Shown in pieces: positions 1 through 9,768 of a DNA stretch of 64,000 nt. Source of the DNA: Pseudomonas sp. B21-028 (GTDB lineage Bacteria; Pseudomonadota; Gammaproteobacteria; Pseudomonadales; Pseudomonadaceae); the NCBI RefSeq assembly GCF_024749045.1, contig NZ_CP087184.1, forward strand, positions 4,650,001 to 4,714,000, written 5' to 3'. The notes below the pieces were generated by a model. The model saw nothing but the letters and a program-made list of their open reading frames with translations, did not search any database and was not told where the DNA came from. Each line of letters starts with the position of its first letter. Within the stretch, counting starts at the first letter, position 1. The position numbers were made by a program, and so were the translations under genes.

Positions 1-580
<580 letters not shown>

Positions 581-590
581 TTAGTCAGAG

Positions 591-1751
591 TCATTGCGGG
601 CTCGGGAGCTCGTCAGCATTCGGTTCGGGAGCAGGCTTCTCGGGTTGCACCTGGGGCAGGGCTTCGGGGGCCGTGTCGGGCGAAGCCGCGGGAATCGGCG
701 CCGAGTCGTCCAGCGTAGCCGGAGCCGGGCTGGAGCGATAGTCGGCGCGCCGCTTGAGCTGGTATTCGCGCACCGCGTTGTTGTGCTCATCCAGGTTGTC
801 GGAGAACACGTGGCTGCCATCCCCGCGCGCAACGAAGTACAGGCTGTTGCCCGACGCCGGATTCAACGCAGCGTGAATCGCCTCGCGCCCCACCATCGCA
901 ATCGGCGTCGGCGGTAGCCCCGGGACCATGTAGGTGTTGTAAGGATTCTCTTCTTTCAAATGGGCACGGGTGAGTTTGCCGGTGTAGCGCTCGCCCAGGC
1001 CATAGATCACAGTGGGATCGGTCTGCAACAGCATGCCCATGCGCAGGCGACGCACGAACACGCCGGCGATCTGACTGCGTTCCTGTGGCACGCCGGTTTC
1101 CTTTTCCACCAGGGACGCCATGATCAGCGCCTGGTAGGGCTGGGTATAAGGCACATCGGCAGCGCGTTCGGCCCATTCCTTGGCCAGTACGTCTTCAAGC
1201 CGGGCATAGGCCTTGTTCAGCAGATCAACGTCCGATGTCCCGCGCACGAAGCGATAGGTATCCGGGAAAAACCGTCCTTCGGGGAATACCCCGGAATGGC
1301 CCAGCCGATCCATCACCTCGCTGTCGCTCAGGCCGGCGAGGGTCTGCTGGAGTTTTTCATCCTTGGCCAGCGCCGCACGGACCTGGCGGAAATTCCAGCC
1401 TTCCACCAACGTCACGCTGTACTGCACCACCTCGCCGCGTTTCCATACGCCGATCAGGTTTTCCATGGTCATGCCCGGCACCATCCGGTATTCGCCGGAA
1501 TGCAGGGGTTGGCCGGCGAGATTGAAGCGCCAATACACCCGCAGCCAGAACGCGTCCCTGATCAGGCCGTCGGCCTCGAGACGATAGAAGGTCTTGGTCG
1601 GGGTGGTCCCGTTAGGGATTTCCAGCAGCTCTTCCTGGGTGATGTTCAGCGGCTGTTGCAACGCCGAATGAATCTTCCAGGCCGAAGCGCCCCACAGCAG
1701 CCCTGCCAGAACCAGACCGGTTTCCAGCAACAACAAGAATTTACGTCTCAC
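591..1751 (-). CDS. mltG: Endolytic murein transglycosylase MltG (YceG family)
   Basis: MltG cleaves nascent peptidoglycan glycan strands from the periplasmic face of the inner membrane and is thought to end glycan polymerisation. The 386-residue protein has one N-terminal membrane segment (about residues 5-25), then a YceG domain. The segment MASLVEKETG carries the conserved glutamates Glu216 and Glu218, one of which is the expected catalytic residue. A proline- and acid-rich tail of about 45 residues follows. It sits 3 bp downstream of pabC and 19 bp upstream of tmk, so it is almost certainly co-transcribed with them. Confidence 0.93.
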   Translation of the reverse strand: MRRKFLLLLETGLVLAGLLWGASAWKIHSALQQPLNITQEELLEIPNGTTPTKTFYRLEADGLIRDAFWLRVYWRFNLAGQPLHSGEYRMVPGMTMENLIGVWKRGEVVQYSVTLVEGWNFRQVRAALAKDEKLQQTLAGLSDSEVMDRLGHSGVFPEGRFFPDTYRFVRGTSDVDLLNKAYARLEDVLAKEWAERAADVPYTQPYQALIMASLVEKETGVPQERSQIAGVFVRRLRMGMLLQTDPTVIYGLGERYTGKLTRAHLKEENPYNTYMVPGLPPTPIAMVGREAIHAALNPASGNSLYFVARGDGSHVFSDNLDEHNNAVREYQLKRRADYRSSPAPATLDDSAPIPAASPDTAPEALPQVQPEKPAPEPNADELPSPQ

Positions 1752-1754
1752 GAA

Positions 1755-2570
1755 TCAAACATCCAATAACGCGCGGGCAAGGGTCTGCAGTTTACGGGTG
1801 AGCGGCCCGGCCGACCAGCGCGTCGAACCGCATGCGCGTACCGGCCACACGCCATACACGCTGTTGCAGACAAAGACCTCATCGGCCTGGTGCAGCTGCT
1901 CGAGGCGGATATCGGTCACTTGCGTGGCGATGCCCTGTGACTCGGCTTGAAACAATAATTCGGCACGCATTACGCCAGCCACGCCGCACCGGCTCAGATC
2001 GGCGGTCATCAACACCCCATCGCGCACGATAAACAGGTTGCTGAAGACCCCTTCGATCACCCGCCCGGACATATCCAGCATCAGCCCCTCGGCGTGCTCC
2101 GAATCGCTCCATTCGGCGCGAGCCATGACCTGTTCAAGACGATTGAGGTGTTTGAGGCCGGCCAGCAGCGGCTGCTCGGACAAGCGAGTCGCACAAGGAA
2201 ACAGGGATACGCCCCGCTCGGCATGGGCCGCAGGATAAGCAGCCGGCGGACTCCCTTGCAGGATGCGCCGAGCCTGGACCGAGGGGACGGCGGCGTAGCC
2301 GCGCAGGCTGTCGCCACGGGTCACGATCAGCTTCAGCACGCCTTCACCCAGGCATTGCGCATAGGCGCTCAGTTCAACGCTCAATGCGCCTATGTCGACA
2401 TTGAGCGCCAACCGCTGGCATCCCAGCTCGAGCCGCTGCAAATGACGCTTCAGCAGTACCGGCTCGCCTTTGCGCACGGCGACGGTTTCGAACAGCCCAT
2501 CGCCGTAAGCCAGGCCGCGATCCTTCAGCGACAGAACGTCAGCCGGCTGACCGTCGACCCAGCTGTCCAT
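1755..2570 (-). CDS. pabC: Aminodeoxychorismate lyase
   Basis: This PLP enzyme converts 4-amino-4-deoxychorismate to p-aminobenzoate and pyruvate in folate synthesis. The 271-residue protein is a fold-type IV PLP enzyme; Lys140 in GLKHLNRLEQ is the expected Schiff-base lysine. An in-frame extension of 40 codons exists upstream, but ATG at 2570 is preferred because the protein starts directly with the family's N-terminal strand (MDSWVDG). That ATG shares one base with the fabF stop (TGATG), suggesting translational coupling. Confidence 0.93.
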   Translation of the reverse strand: MDSWVDGQPADVLSLKDRGLAYGDGLFETVAVRKGEPVLLKRHLQRLELGCQRLALNVDIGALSVELSAYAQCLGEGVLKLIVTRGDSLRGYAAVPSVQARRILQGSPPAAYPAAHAERGVSLFPCATRLSEQPLLAGLKHLNRLEQVMARAEWSDSEHAEGLMLDMSGRVIEGVFSNLFIVRDGVLMTADLSRCGVAGVMRAELLFQAESQGIATQVTDIRLEQLHQADEVFVCNSVYGVWPVRACGSTRWSAGPLTRKLQTLARALLDV

Positions 2571-3814
2571 CAACCGGCAAACCGGCGGAACACCAGCGAG
2601 CCGTTGGTACCGCCAAAGCCGAAGGAGTTGGACAGCACCACATCGATGTCCATGCCCCGGGCGGTGTGCGGAACGAAGTCCAGGTCGCAACCTTCGTCCG
2701 GCTCGTCGAGGTTGATGGTCGGCGGCGCGACCTGGCTGTTGATCGCCAGCACGCTGAAGATCGCTTCCACCGCACCCGCGGCACCCAGCAGGTGACCGGT
2801 CATCGACTTGGTCGAGCTGACAGCCAGTTTGTAGGCATGCTCGCCGAACACGGTCTTGATCGCCTGGGCTTCGGCCAAGTCGCCGGCCGGGGTCGACGTG
2901 CCGTGGGCATTGATGTACTGCACCTGCTCGCTGTTGATCTTCGCGTCACGCAGGGCATTTGCGATGCACCGGGCGGCACCCGCCCCATCGGCCGGCGGCG
3001 ACGTCATGTGGTACGCGTCACCGCTGGTACCAAAGCCGATCAGTTCGGCATAGATGGTCGCGCCACGCGCTTTGGCGTGCTCCAGCTCCTCGAGCACCAG
3101 CGCACCGGCACCGTCGGACAGCACGAAGCCATCGCGGCCCTTGTCCCAGGGTCGGCTGGCACGGGCCGGCTCGTCATTGCGGGTCGACAGCGCACGGGAG
3201 GCGCCGAAGCCACCCATACCAAGGCCACACGCCGCCATCTCGGCGCCACCAGCGATCATCACGTCGGCTTCGTCGTACATGATGTTGCGCGCGGCCATGC
3301 CGATGCAGTGGGTCCCCGTGGTGCATGCCGTGGCAATGGCGTAGTTCGGTCCCTGTGCACCCAGGTGGATGGACAGGAAACCGGAAATCATATTGATGAT
3401 CGAGCCCGGCACGAAGAATGGAGAAATCCGTCGCGGCCCCGAATCATGCAGCGTACGGCTGGTTTCTTCGATATTGGTCAAGCCGCCAATACCCGAACCC
3501 ATGGCCACGCCGATGCGCTCACGGTTGGCATCGGTAACTTCCAGGCCGGCGTTGCGCACCGCCTGAAAACCGGCAGCCAGGCCGTATTGAATGAACAGGT
3601 CGAGCTTGCGGGCTTCCTTGACCGACAGGTATTCCTCGACATTGAAGCCCTTTACCGAGCCGCCAAAACGGGTGGAATAGGCAGAAAGGTCGGTGTGTTC
3701 GATCAGACCAATGCCACTACGGCCAGCCAGAATGCCCTGCCAACTGCTCGGCACATCCGTGCCCAGTGGCGACAACATACCCATACCGGTGACTACGACG
3801 CGTCTACGCGACAC
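2570..3814 (-). CDS. fabF: 3-oxoacyl-[ACP] synthase II
   Basis: FabF condenses malonyl-ACP with acyl-ACP in fatty acid elongation and has a known role in temperature control of unsaturated acids. The 414-residue thiolase-fold protein shows the full catalytic triad: Cys164 in ATACTTGTH, His304 in [11 protein letters not shown] and His341 in [12 protein letters not shown]. It lies 108 bp downstream of acpP, behind a hairpin that looks like an intrinsic terminator, so it may be transcribed less than acpP. The stop overlaps the pabC start. Confidence 0.97.
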   Translation of the reverse strand: MSRRRVVVTGMGMLSPLGTDVPSSWQGILAGRSGIGLIEHTDLSAYSTRFGGSVKGFNVEEYLSVKEARKLDLFIQYGLAAGFQAVRNAGLEVTDANRERIGVAMGSGIGGLTNIEETSRTLHDSGPRRISPFFVPGSIINMISGFLSIHLGAQGPNYAIATACTTGTHCIGMAARNIMYDEADVMIAGGAEMAACGLGMGGFGASRALSTRNDEPARASRPWDKGRDGFVLSDGAGALVLEELEHAKARGATIYAELIGFGTSGDAYHMTSPPADGAGAARCIANALRDAKINSEQVQYINAHGTSTPAGDLAEAQAIKTVFGEHAYKLAVSSTKSMTGHLLGAAGAVEAIFSVLAINSQVAPPTINLDEPDEGCDLDFVPHTARGMDIDVVLSNSFGFGGTNGSLVFRRFAG

Positions 3815-3857
3815 AGCACTCTCCTTTTTCTAATGACGACTTTTCATCAGGCCTAAA

Positions 3858-3894
3858 GAAAAAACCGCACGCCGTGATGGCAGTGCGGTTTTTC
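3858..3894 (-). terminator. Hairpin between acpP and fabF
   Basis: Read on the minus strand, an AAAAACCGCAC stem pairs with GTGCGGTTTTTT around a loop of about 12 nt and ends in a T-run. It starts about 30 nt after the acpP stop and stands before fabF. It probably acts as a partial terminator that lets acpP be expressed above fabF, pabC and mltG. Confidence 0.7.
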
Positions 3895-3922
3895 CATGAC
3901 AGCGAGCGACGACTAGAAACGA

Positions 3923-4159
3923 TCAGCCTTGCTGACTGTTTACGTAGTTGATGGCCAGCTGAACAGTGGTGATTTTTTCAGCTTCTTCGTCAGGGATTTC
4001 GGTCTCGAATTCCTCTTCCAGAGCCATCACCAGCTCAACGGTGTCAAGGGAGTCGGCACCCAGGTCTTCAACGAAAGATGCTTCATTCTTGACTTCATCT
4101 TCCTTAACGCCCAGTTGCTCGGCAACGATTTTCTTGACGCGCTCTTCGATGGTGCTCAT
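3923..4159 (-). CDS. acpP: Acyl carrier protein
   Basis: ACP carries acyl intermediates on a 4'-phosphopantetheine arm for fatty acid, lipid A and other syntheses. The 78-residue acidic protein has the phosphopantetheine attachment Ser37 in the signature GADSLDTVE. It lies between fabG and fabF as in most gammaproteobacteria. It has its own sigma-70-like promoter in the 190-bp gap and a hairpin after its stop, which fits an abundant separate transcript. Confidence 0.98.
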   Translation of the reverse strand: MSTIEERVKKIVAEQLGVKEDEVKNEASFVEDLGADSLDTVELVMALEEEFETEIPDEEAEKITTVQLAINYVNSQQG

Positions 4160-4210
4160 ACCTTGTTTTCACTCCTAATGGACAATTCAGGCAACTGGCC
4201 GGTGGGTAAG

Positions 4211-4238
4211 TGTATAGAAAGGCTTTTCGATTTTTCAA
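4211..4238 (-). promoter_or_regulatory. Predicted sigma-70 promoter of acpP
   Basis: On the minus strand TTGAAA (4233-4238) and TATACA (4211-4216) are separated by 16 bp. The start of transcription would fall near 4204, about 45 nt before the acpP ATG. The site lies in a 190-bp AT-rich gap between fabG and acpP. This is a motif-based prediction. Confidence 0.6.
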
Positions 4239-4349
4239 CCGAAAGCTTTTCCTTCGAACCCTGACGGCCCGCCGTCTATAAATAAGTTGCAGCTTTATAA
4301 CGGATTTTAGACAGCTCGTATGACATTTTTTTGAAGCAATCCGTCACAT

Positions 4350-5093
4350 TTAACTCATGTACATCCCGCCGTTCACCGGGATTGTAGCTCCGGTCACGTA
4401 TGCCGCAGCGTCGGATGCAAGAAAAGCGACCACGGACGCGATCTCTTCGGCCTGCCCCAGGCGCCCCAGCGGAATTTGTGTCAACAAGGCTTCACGCTGT
4501 GCTTCCGGCAGTTCGCGGGTCATGTCGGTGTCGATGAAACCCGGTGCGACCGAGTTTACCGTAATCGACCGCGAACCCACTTCACGGGCCAGCGCACGGC
4601 TGAAACCTTCCAGACCGGCCTTGGCCGCAGCATAGTTTACTTGGCCGGCGTTGCCCATGGCACCCACAACCGAACCGATACTGATGATCCGGCCCCAACG
4701 GGCCTTGGTCATGCCGCGCAGAACGCCCTTGGACAGCCGGTATAGACTGTTCAGGTTGGTATCGACCACGTCGAACCATTCGTCATCTTTCATGCGCATC
4801 ATGAGGTTATCACGAGTGATACCGGCATTATTGACCAGGATCGCCGGGACACCAAACTGCTCCTGAATGCTGGCCAGTACCGCCGCAACGGATTCGTCGC
4901 TGGTGACGTTCAGCTCAAGACCCGTGCCTTGAATACCGTTTTCCTTCAGGGTCGCGGCGATACGCTCGGCGCCCGAAGCGGAAGTCGCGGTGCCGATCAC
5001 GATGGCGCCTTGGCGCCCCAGTTCCAGGGCAATGGCCTGGCCGATGCCGCGGCTTGCACCGGTCACCAGTGCAACTTTACCTTGCAGACTCAT
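4350..5093 (-). CDS. fabG: 3-oxoacyl-[ACP] reductase
   Basis: FabG reduces 3-ketoacyl-ACP to 3-hydroxyacyl-ACP with NADPH. The 247-residue short-chain dehydrogenase has the cofactor loop TGASRGIG (residues 11-18), NNAG (88-91), and catalytic Ser141, Tyr154 and Lys158 in GSVVG and NYAAAKAG. It ends in the FabG-like VNGGMYMS. It lies 15 bp downstream of fabD in the same operon. Confidence 0.97.
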   Translation of the reverse strand: MSLQGKVALVTGASRGIGQAIALELGRQGAIVIGTATSASGAERIAATLKENGIQGTGLELNVTSDESVAAVLASIQEQFGVPAILVNNAGITRDNLMMRMKDDEWFDVVDTNLNSLYRLSKGVLRGMTKARWGRIISIGSVVGAMGNAGQVNYAAAKAGLEGFSRALAREVGSRSITVNSVAPGFIDTDMTRELPEAQREALLTQIPLGRLGQAEEIASVVAFLASDAAAYVTGATIPVNGGMYMS

Positions 5094-5108
5094 GCAAGCT
5101 TCTCCTGT

Positions 5109-6047
5109 TCAGGCCTGCGCTGCACGGGCGGCAGCGAAAGCGTCTGGGGTATTGAGATTGGAAGTCGACACGCCTTCGGCGCAGCGTTTGTTCAGGCCGG
5201 CCAGCACTTTGCCAGGGCCACACTCGACCAGTTCGGTCGCGCCCCTGGCAGCCAGGGTCTGTACCGATTCGACCCAGCGAACCGGCTTGTAGAGCTGTTC
5301 CAGCAGGTCGCGCTTGAGGGTCTCGAGGTCCGGCGCCACATCGGCGCTGACATTCTGCACCACGGGAATCTGCGGCGCCTGCCAATCAATGGCGGCGATG
5401 GATTCAGCGAAGCGCTCAGCGGCAGGACGCATCAATTCACAGTGCGACGGCACGCTGACCGGCAACGGCATGGCGCGCTTGGCGCCACGGGCCTTGCAGC
5501 CTTCGATGGCACGCTCGACCGCAGCCTTGGCGCCGGCGATCACGACCTGGCCCGGGGAGTTGAAGTTCACCGCACTGACCACATCGCCCTGAGCCGCTTC
5601 GGCACAGGCCGCCAGCACATCGGCATCGTCCAGGCCGAGAATCGCGGCCATGCCGCCCTGCCCGGCCGGAACGGCCTCCTGCATCAACTGACCACGACGC
5701 TCCACCAATTTCACCGCGTCGCCCAGACTCAAGCTGCCCGCAGCCACAAGGGCGCTGTATTCACCCAGGCTATGGCCGGCAACGAAGGCCGGGCGCGCGC
5801 CGCCTTCAGCCAGCCACAGGCGCCAGAGGGCGACCGAGGCGGTCAGAATGGCTGGCTGGGTTTTATCGGTTTGATTGAGCTGCTCTTCGGGCCCTTGCTG
5901 GGTCAATGCCCACAAGTCATAGCCGAGTGCATCGGACGCTTCTTTGAATGTTTCGAGGACCAGCGGGTATTGCGCGCCCAGTTCGGCCAGCATGCCGAGG
6001 GACTGCGAGCCCTGCCCTGGAAAGACGAATGCGAGGGAAGCAGACAT
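5109..6047 (-). CDS. fabD: Malonyl-CoA:ACP transacylase
   Basis: FabD moves malonyl from CoA to ACP to provide the extender unit. The 312-residue protein starts with the usual FVFPGQGSQ and has nucleophile Ser93 in GHSLGEYSA and catalytic His202 in SVPSHCELM. It lies between plsX (123-bp gap) and fabG (15-bp gap). Confidence 0.97.
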   Translation of the reverse strand: MSASLAFVFPGQGSQSLGMLAELGAQYPLVLETFKEASDALGYDLWALTQQGPEEQLNQTDKTQPAILTASVALWRLWLAEGGARPAFVAGHSLGEYSALVAAGSLSLGDAVKLVERRGQLMQEAVPAGQGGMAAILGLDDADVLAACAEAAQGDVVSAVNFNSPGQVVIAGAKAAVERAIEGCKARGAKRAMPLPVSVPSHCELMRPAAERFAESIAAIDWQAPQIPVVQNVSADVAPDLETLKRDLLEQLYKPVRWVESVQTLAARGATELVECGPGKVLAGLNKRCAEGVSTSNLNTPDAFAAARAAQA

Positions 6048-6170
6048 GAAAACAAAGCCCCTAATGATCTTGTCGTCAAAAATTGACGCCCCGTGGGGCG
6101 CTAGGAAACTGACAGTTGGATGGCGGGTTGAACCGACCGGTCACATTTAAGCATTGTCGGACGAAAACGC

Positions 6171-7181
6171 CTAAGTTAACAAATCTTCAAGGCGACCATG
6201 GAGGCGCTCGGGCAGGTTTTCCTGGATTTCGATCACAGCCCGGTTGATGGCGCTTTGGAAGCCCTGCACGCCGGCCGAGCCATGACTCTTGATCACGATG
6301 CCCTGCAGCCCGAGAAAACTCGCCCCGTTATGTCGCGCCGGCGCCAGGTCCGCCTGCAGGCGACGCATCAAGGGCAACGCCAGGGCCCCCACCACCCGCG
6401 AGGCCAGGCTTTGCCGGAACAGGCTCTCGATCCGCTCGCCGATCATGGTTGCCAGGCCTTCGCTGGACTTGAGCAGGATATTGCCGACGAAACCGTCACA
6501 CACCACCACGTCCGCCTCGCCCCGGTACACACCGTCGCCCTCGACGAAACCGATGTAGTTGATTCCCCGCGCGCCCTGCAACAGCGTGGCGGCCAGCTTG
6601 ACCTGCTGGTTGCCCTTGATGTCCTCGGTTCCGATGTTCAGCAGCGCCACGCGAGGGCGCGCGATACCGAGGGTCTCGGCCGCGACCGAGCCCATCACCG
6701 CAAATTGCAGCAGATGCTCGGCGCTGCAATCGACGTTGGCCCCCAGGTCCAGCAACTGGCAAAAACCCCTTTGGGTCGGGATTGCCGCGACCATCGCCGG
6801 CCGGTCGATGCCTGGCAGGGTCTTGAGCACATGGCGTGACAGCGCCATCAGCGCCCCCGTATTCCCGGCACTGACACAGGCCTGGACCTTGTCGTCGCGC
6901 AGCAACTCAAGGGCCACCCGCATCGACGCGTCAGGCTTGCTGCGCAAGGCCTGGGCCGGTTTTTCGTCCATGGTGATGACTTCGGACGCTGGGGTAATCG
7001 TCAGGCGCGCGCGATCCGCAGCCGTTTGTCCACTGAGCATTTCTTCAAGAAGGGAGGGTTGACCGACGAGGGTCAGGTGCAGCGAGGGCGTTGCATTCAG
7101 GCAAGCAAGGCTGGCCTGAACAATGCTGCGGGGACCGAAGTCCCCGCCCATTGCGTCAATTGCGATAACTTGAGCGGACAA
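6171..7181 (-). CDS. plsX: Phosphate acyltransferase PlsX
   Basis: PlsX makes acyl-phosphate from acyl-ACP for glycerol-3-phosphate acylation by PlsY, the first step of phospholipid synthesis. The 336-residue protein starts [11 protein letters not shown] and has the internal [10 protein letters not shown] and NIGTE segments of the family. It follows rpmF by 3 bp, the conserved rpmF-plsX-fab arrangement linking ribosome and membrane synthesis. Confidence 0.96.
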   Translation of the reverse strand: MSAQVIAIDAMGGDFGPRSIVQASLACLNATPSLHLTLVGQPSLLEEMLSGQTAADRARLTITPASEVITMDEKPAQALRSKPDASMRVALELLRDDKVQACVSAGNTGALMALSRHVLKTLPGIDRPAMVAAIPTQRGFCQLLDLGANVDCSAEHLLQFAVMGSVAAETLGIARPRVALLNIGTEDIKGNQQVKLAATLLQGARGINYIGFVEGDGVYRGEADVVVCDGFVGNILLKSSEGLATMIGERIESLFRQSLASRVVGALALPLMRRLQADLAPARHNGASFLGLQGIVIKSHGSAGVQGFQSAINRAVIEIQENLPERLHGRLEDLLT

Positions 7182-7184
7182 GGA

Positions 7185-7367
7185 TTACTCGTCAGCGCCC
7201 TTGTCGATCACTTTACGACCACGGTATACGCCTTCTGGCGATACGTGGTGACGCAGGTGAACTTCACCCGTGGTTTTTTCTACAGACAGGGTGCTAGCCT
7301 CGAGAGCGTCGTGCGAACGGCGCATGTCACGGGCAGAGCGGGATTTTTTGTTCTGCTGAACAGCCAT
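7185..7367 (-). CDS. rpmF: 50S ribosomal protein L32
   Basis: This 60-residue basic ribosomal protein begins [20 protein letters not shown], characteristic of L32. It lies 13 bp after yceD and 3 bp before plsX. It lacks the two CxxC pairs of zinc-binding L32 forms, which is normal for this family in Pseudomonas. Confidence 0.97.
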
Positions 7368-7380
7368 AATTGATTAACTC

Positions 7381-7908
7381 CTAAACGTTTGGGTCACGCT
7401 TTAACTGCGCCAATACACTGAACGGGTTGGACCGCGTTACCTCGTCCTCGCTCGGTTCGGGCTCATCTGCTCCCGCCGGCTGCTGGCATTCTTCCGGATG
7501 ATGAGCAGGCACAATGGGCAAGGCGAGCAGAAGCTCCTCCTCGATCAGTGACTGCAGATCCAATGGATCTTCGCCCAGTTCCAGCACGTCATAACCTTTC
7601 GGCAACGACTGGGTATTCGCACCCTCCTTCACCACGGCGTAACTGCATTCGCTGTGGATCGGCAGGGTGACCAGCTCAAGACAACGCTGGCAAACCATTT
7701 TGACTTCAGTGTCGATAAAGCTGTGGATCACCACAGATTTACGTTCATCTCGTTCAAAAACGAATTTGGCCTGGACCGTACCGACATCATCGGAAAGCGG
7801 GTCGCAGAGTCTCTTCAAATCGGCCAGCAGCAGTTCACCTTGAAGGGTGGTGCCACGATCAGCCAATTTGCGCGGGTCAACGTGAGGTGGAATCGGGTCA
7901 TTCAACAT
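7381..7908 (-). CDS. yceD: DUF177 protein YceD (large rRNA accumulation protein)
   Basis: YceD homologues are reported to affect 23S rRNA accumulation and are nearly always encoded just before rpmF, as here. The 175-residue protein begins MLNDPIPPHVDPRKLADRG and has a CQRC pair (Cys73, Cys76) in the DUF177 core. An upstream in-frame ATG would add 8 residues, but the internal Met matches the usual start. The C-terminal half is acidic and ends NPFSVLAQLKRD, common in the family. Confidence 0.9.
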   Translation of the reverse strand: MLNDPIPPHVDPRKLADRGTTLQGELLLADLKRLCDPLSDDVGTVQAKFVFERDERKSVVIHSFIDTEVKMVCQRCLELVTLPIHSECSYAVVKEGANTQSLPKGYDVLELGEDPLDLQSLIEEELLLALPIVPAHHPEECQQPAGADEPEPSEDEVTRSNPFSVLAQLKRDPNV

Positions 7909-7985
7909 AGGCGCAGCATTATAGGGATGCACCCGCCCATGTCAAAGGAAATTCAGCCCTGTCCGTCACTTGCGCGCCTCGCTAG

Positions 7986-8142
7986 CGCCCTGTCTCGGAA
8001 ATACGTTCTCTTTGGCGAGTGGCTTGGGTGTTCGGCCAAGGCGCCGCGACGAGTCATAGCAGGGCTATGGCGAGGAGTGGCAACGCCGGCCGGGCACCCA
8101 AGACGCCGCCAAAAATGAACAGCTTATTTCCGAGACAGGACG
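7986..8142. mobile_element. MITE-like fold-back element 1
   Basis: A 157-bp element without a coding region lies between yceD and maf. The ends 7982-8003 and 8125-8146 are inverted copies of 22 bp with one mismatch, and the outermost four bases on each side are CTAG, as expected for a YTAR-type target duplication. Inside are a second inverted pair (GGCC/GGTG arms) and a central palindrome CATAGC-AGG-GCTATG near 8055. The whole element could fold into one long hairpin. Its design matches the element at 51737-51874. No transposase is present, so mobility is inferred. Confidence 0.65.
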
Positions 8143-8174
8143 CTAGAATTCGCCCCTGACTTTCGGAGATGACC

Positions 8175-8753
8175 ATGCTGCCTTTATTACTTGCCTCCAG
8201 CTCGGTCTACCGCCGGGAACTGCTCGCCCGCCTGGGGCTACCATTCGTCTGCCGCTCGCCGGATATCGACGAAAGTCACCGCCCCGGCGAGCCTGCCCGG
8301 GAGCTGGTAAAGCGCCTGGCCCGGGAAAAGGCCCTGGCACTGGCCGACAGCCACCCGGCACACCTGATCATCGGCTCGGACCAGGTCGCCGTGCTCGGCG
8401 AGCGCATCCTGGGCAAACCTCATACCTTCGAAAACGCCCGTGAACAACTGCTGGCCGCCAGCGGGACCCAGGTCACGTTCCTCACCGGCCTGGCACTGCT
8501 CAACAGCCAGACCGGCGCCTGCCAGGTCGACTGCGTGCCTTTTACCGTCAATATGCGCACGCTCGACCCGGAGCGGGTCGAACGCTATCTGCGGACCGAA
8601 CAGCCTTATGACTGCGCCGGCAGCTTCAAGGCCGAGGGCCTGGGGGTGAGTCTGTTCCAGAGCACCGAAGGCTCCGACGCCACCAGCCTGATCGGCCTGC
8701 CCTTGATCCGCCTTGTGGATATGTTGCTGGTGGAGGGCGTGCAGATACCCTGA
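8175..8753 (+). CDS. maf: Maf-family nucleotide pyrophosphatase (YceF type)
   Basis: Maf proteins hydrolyse non-canonical or methylated nucleoside triphosphates; the YceF subgroup prefers 7-methyl-GTP. The protein has LASSSVYRRELL at the N-terminus, the conserved IIGSDQV segment and a C-terminal GLP motif. An ATG at 8169 also exists, but GGAG at 8165-8168 overlaps it and lies 6 nt before the ATG at 8175, so 8175 is preferred (192 residues). It converges on sppA with only 5 bp between the stops. Confidence 0.92.
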   Translation: MLPLLLASSSVYRRELLARLGLPFVCRSPDIDESHRPGEPARELVKRLAREKALALADSHPAHLIIGSDQVAVLGERILGKPHTFENAREQLLAASGTQVTFLTGLALLNSQTGACQVDCVPFTVNMRTLDPERVERYLRTEQPYDCAGSFKAEGLGVSLFQSTEGSDATSLIGLPLIRLVDMLLVEGVQIP

Positions 8754-8758
8754 GCGGG

Positions 8759-9748
8759 TTAGCGCAAAGCCGGGCCCTGGAACCCCATCCACATCGCCAG
8801 GCGCTCGGCAATGCTCGCCCCCAGCTTCTTCGAGAACCGATCGAGTGGCGACTCTTCGACGGTGAAGTCCACCAACTCCTTCTCGCCGATCACATCCCGC
8901 GCCACCGAACTGGCACTGCCCAACCCATCGATCAAGCCCAGGGACAACGCCTGCTCTCCGGACCAGACCAGACCGGAGAACAATTCCGGATGATCCTTGT
9001 CCTTGAGCCGGTCACCTCGGCCTTTCTTGACGCTGGCAATGAACTGTTTGTGGGTCGTATCGAGCACCCCCTGCCAGAAGGCGGTTTCTTCCGGCTTCTG
9101 CGGCTGGAAAGGATCGAGGAACGATTTATGCTCACCGGCGGTGTAGACCCGACGCTCGATACCGAGCTTGTCCAGGGTCTCGACGAAGCCGTAACCGGCC
9201 GCGGTCACACCAATGGACCCTACCAGGCTGGCCTTGTCGGCATAGATCTGATCCGCCGCGCTGGCAATGTAATAGGCACCGGAAGCGCCAAGGTCGGCGA
9301 TCACCGCATAGACCTTGATATCCGGATGCGCCGCACGCAGGCGGACGATCTCGTCATAGACGTAGCCGGCCTGCACCGGGCTACCGCCCGGACTGTTGAT
9401 ACGCAGCACCACCCCTTTGACTTTCGAGTCTTCGAACGCGGCCCGCAGGCTGCCAATGATGTTGTCCGCGCTCGCCGCCTCCTTGTCCGCGATCATGCCC
9501 TCGATATCGATCACCGCCGTGTAGGCCGAACCGGAGCCGGGGCTCTTCTTCATATCGATCGCCTGGATGATGATCCCCAACCCGACGAAAAGATAAATAA
9601 AGACCAGGCACTTGAAGAAGATCCCCCAGCGGCGCGCACGACGCTGCTCCTCTACCCCGGCCATCAGGGTCTTTTCCAGCAACTTCCAGCTCTTGTCGTC
9701 ACCGTTGTCAGCGCTTGCCTTGGCCGGTGCCTTCCATTCATCGGTCAT
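8759..9748 (-). CDS. sppA: Signal peptide peptidase SppA (36K type)
   Basis: SppA is a membrane-anchored serine/lysine protease that degrades released signal peptides. The 329-residue protein has a cytoplasmic N-terminus, one membrane segment at about residues 43-64, and an S49 peptidase domain. Ser156 in LGASGAYY and Lys208 in AGEHKSF fit the catalytic dyad. ATG at 9748 is preferred over one 6 codons upstream because AAGGA lies 7 nt before it. It follows the HAD phosphatase closely. Confidence 0.92.
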   Translation of the reverse strand: MTDEWKAPAKASADNGDDKSWKLLEKTLMAGVEEQRRARRWGIFFKCLVFIYLFVGLGIIIQAIDMKKSPGSGSAYTAVIDIEGMIADKEAASADNIIGSLRAAFEDSKVKGVVLRINSPGGSPVQAGYVYDEIVRLRAAHPDIKVYAVIADLGASGAYYIASAADQIYADKASLVGSIGVTAAGYGFVETLDKLGIERRVYTAGEHKSFLDPFQPQKPEETAFWQGVLDTTHKQFIASVKKGRGDRLKDKDHPELFSGLVWSGEQALSLGLIDGLGSASSVARDVIGEKELVDFTVEESPLDRFSKKLGASIAERLAMWMGFQGPALR

Positions 9749-9768
9749 ACTTGCATCCTTCAACAAAT

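Noticed and set aside
7909-7932. Eight-codon longer start for YceD
   Set aside because: The internal ATG at 7908 gives the usual family N-terminus and length.
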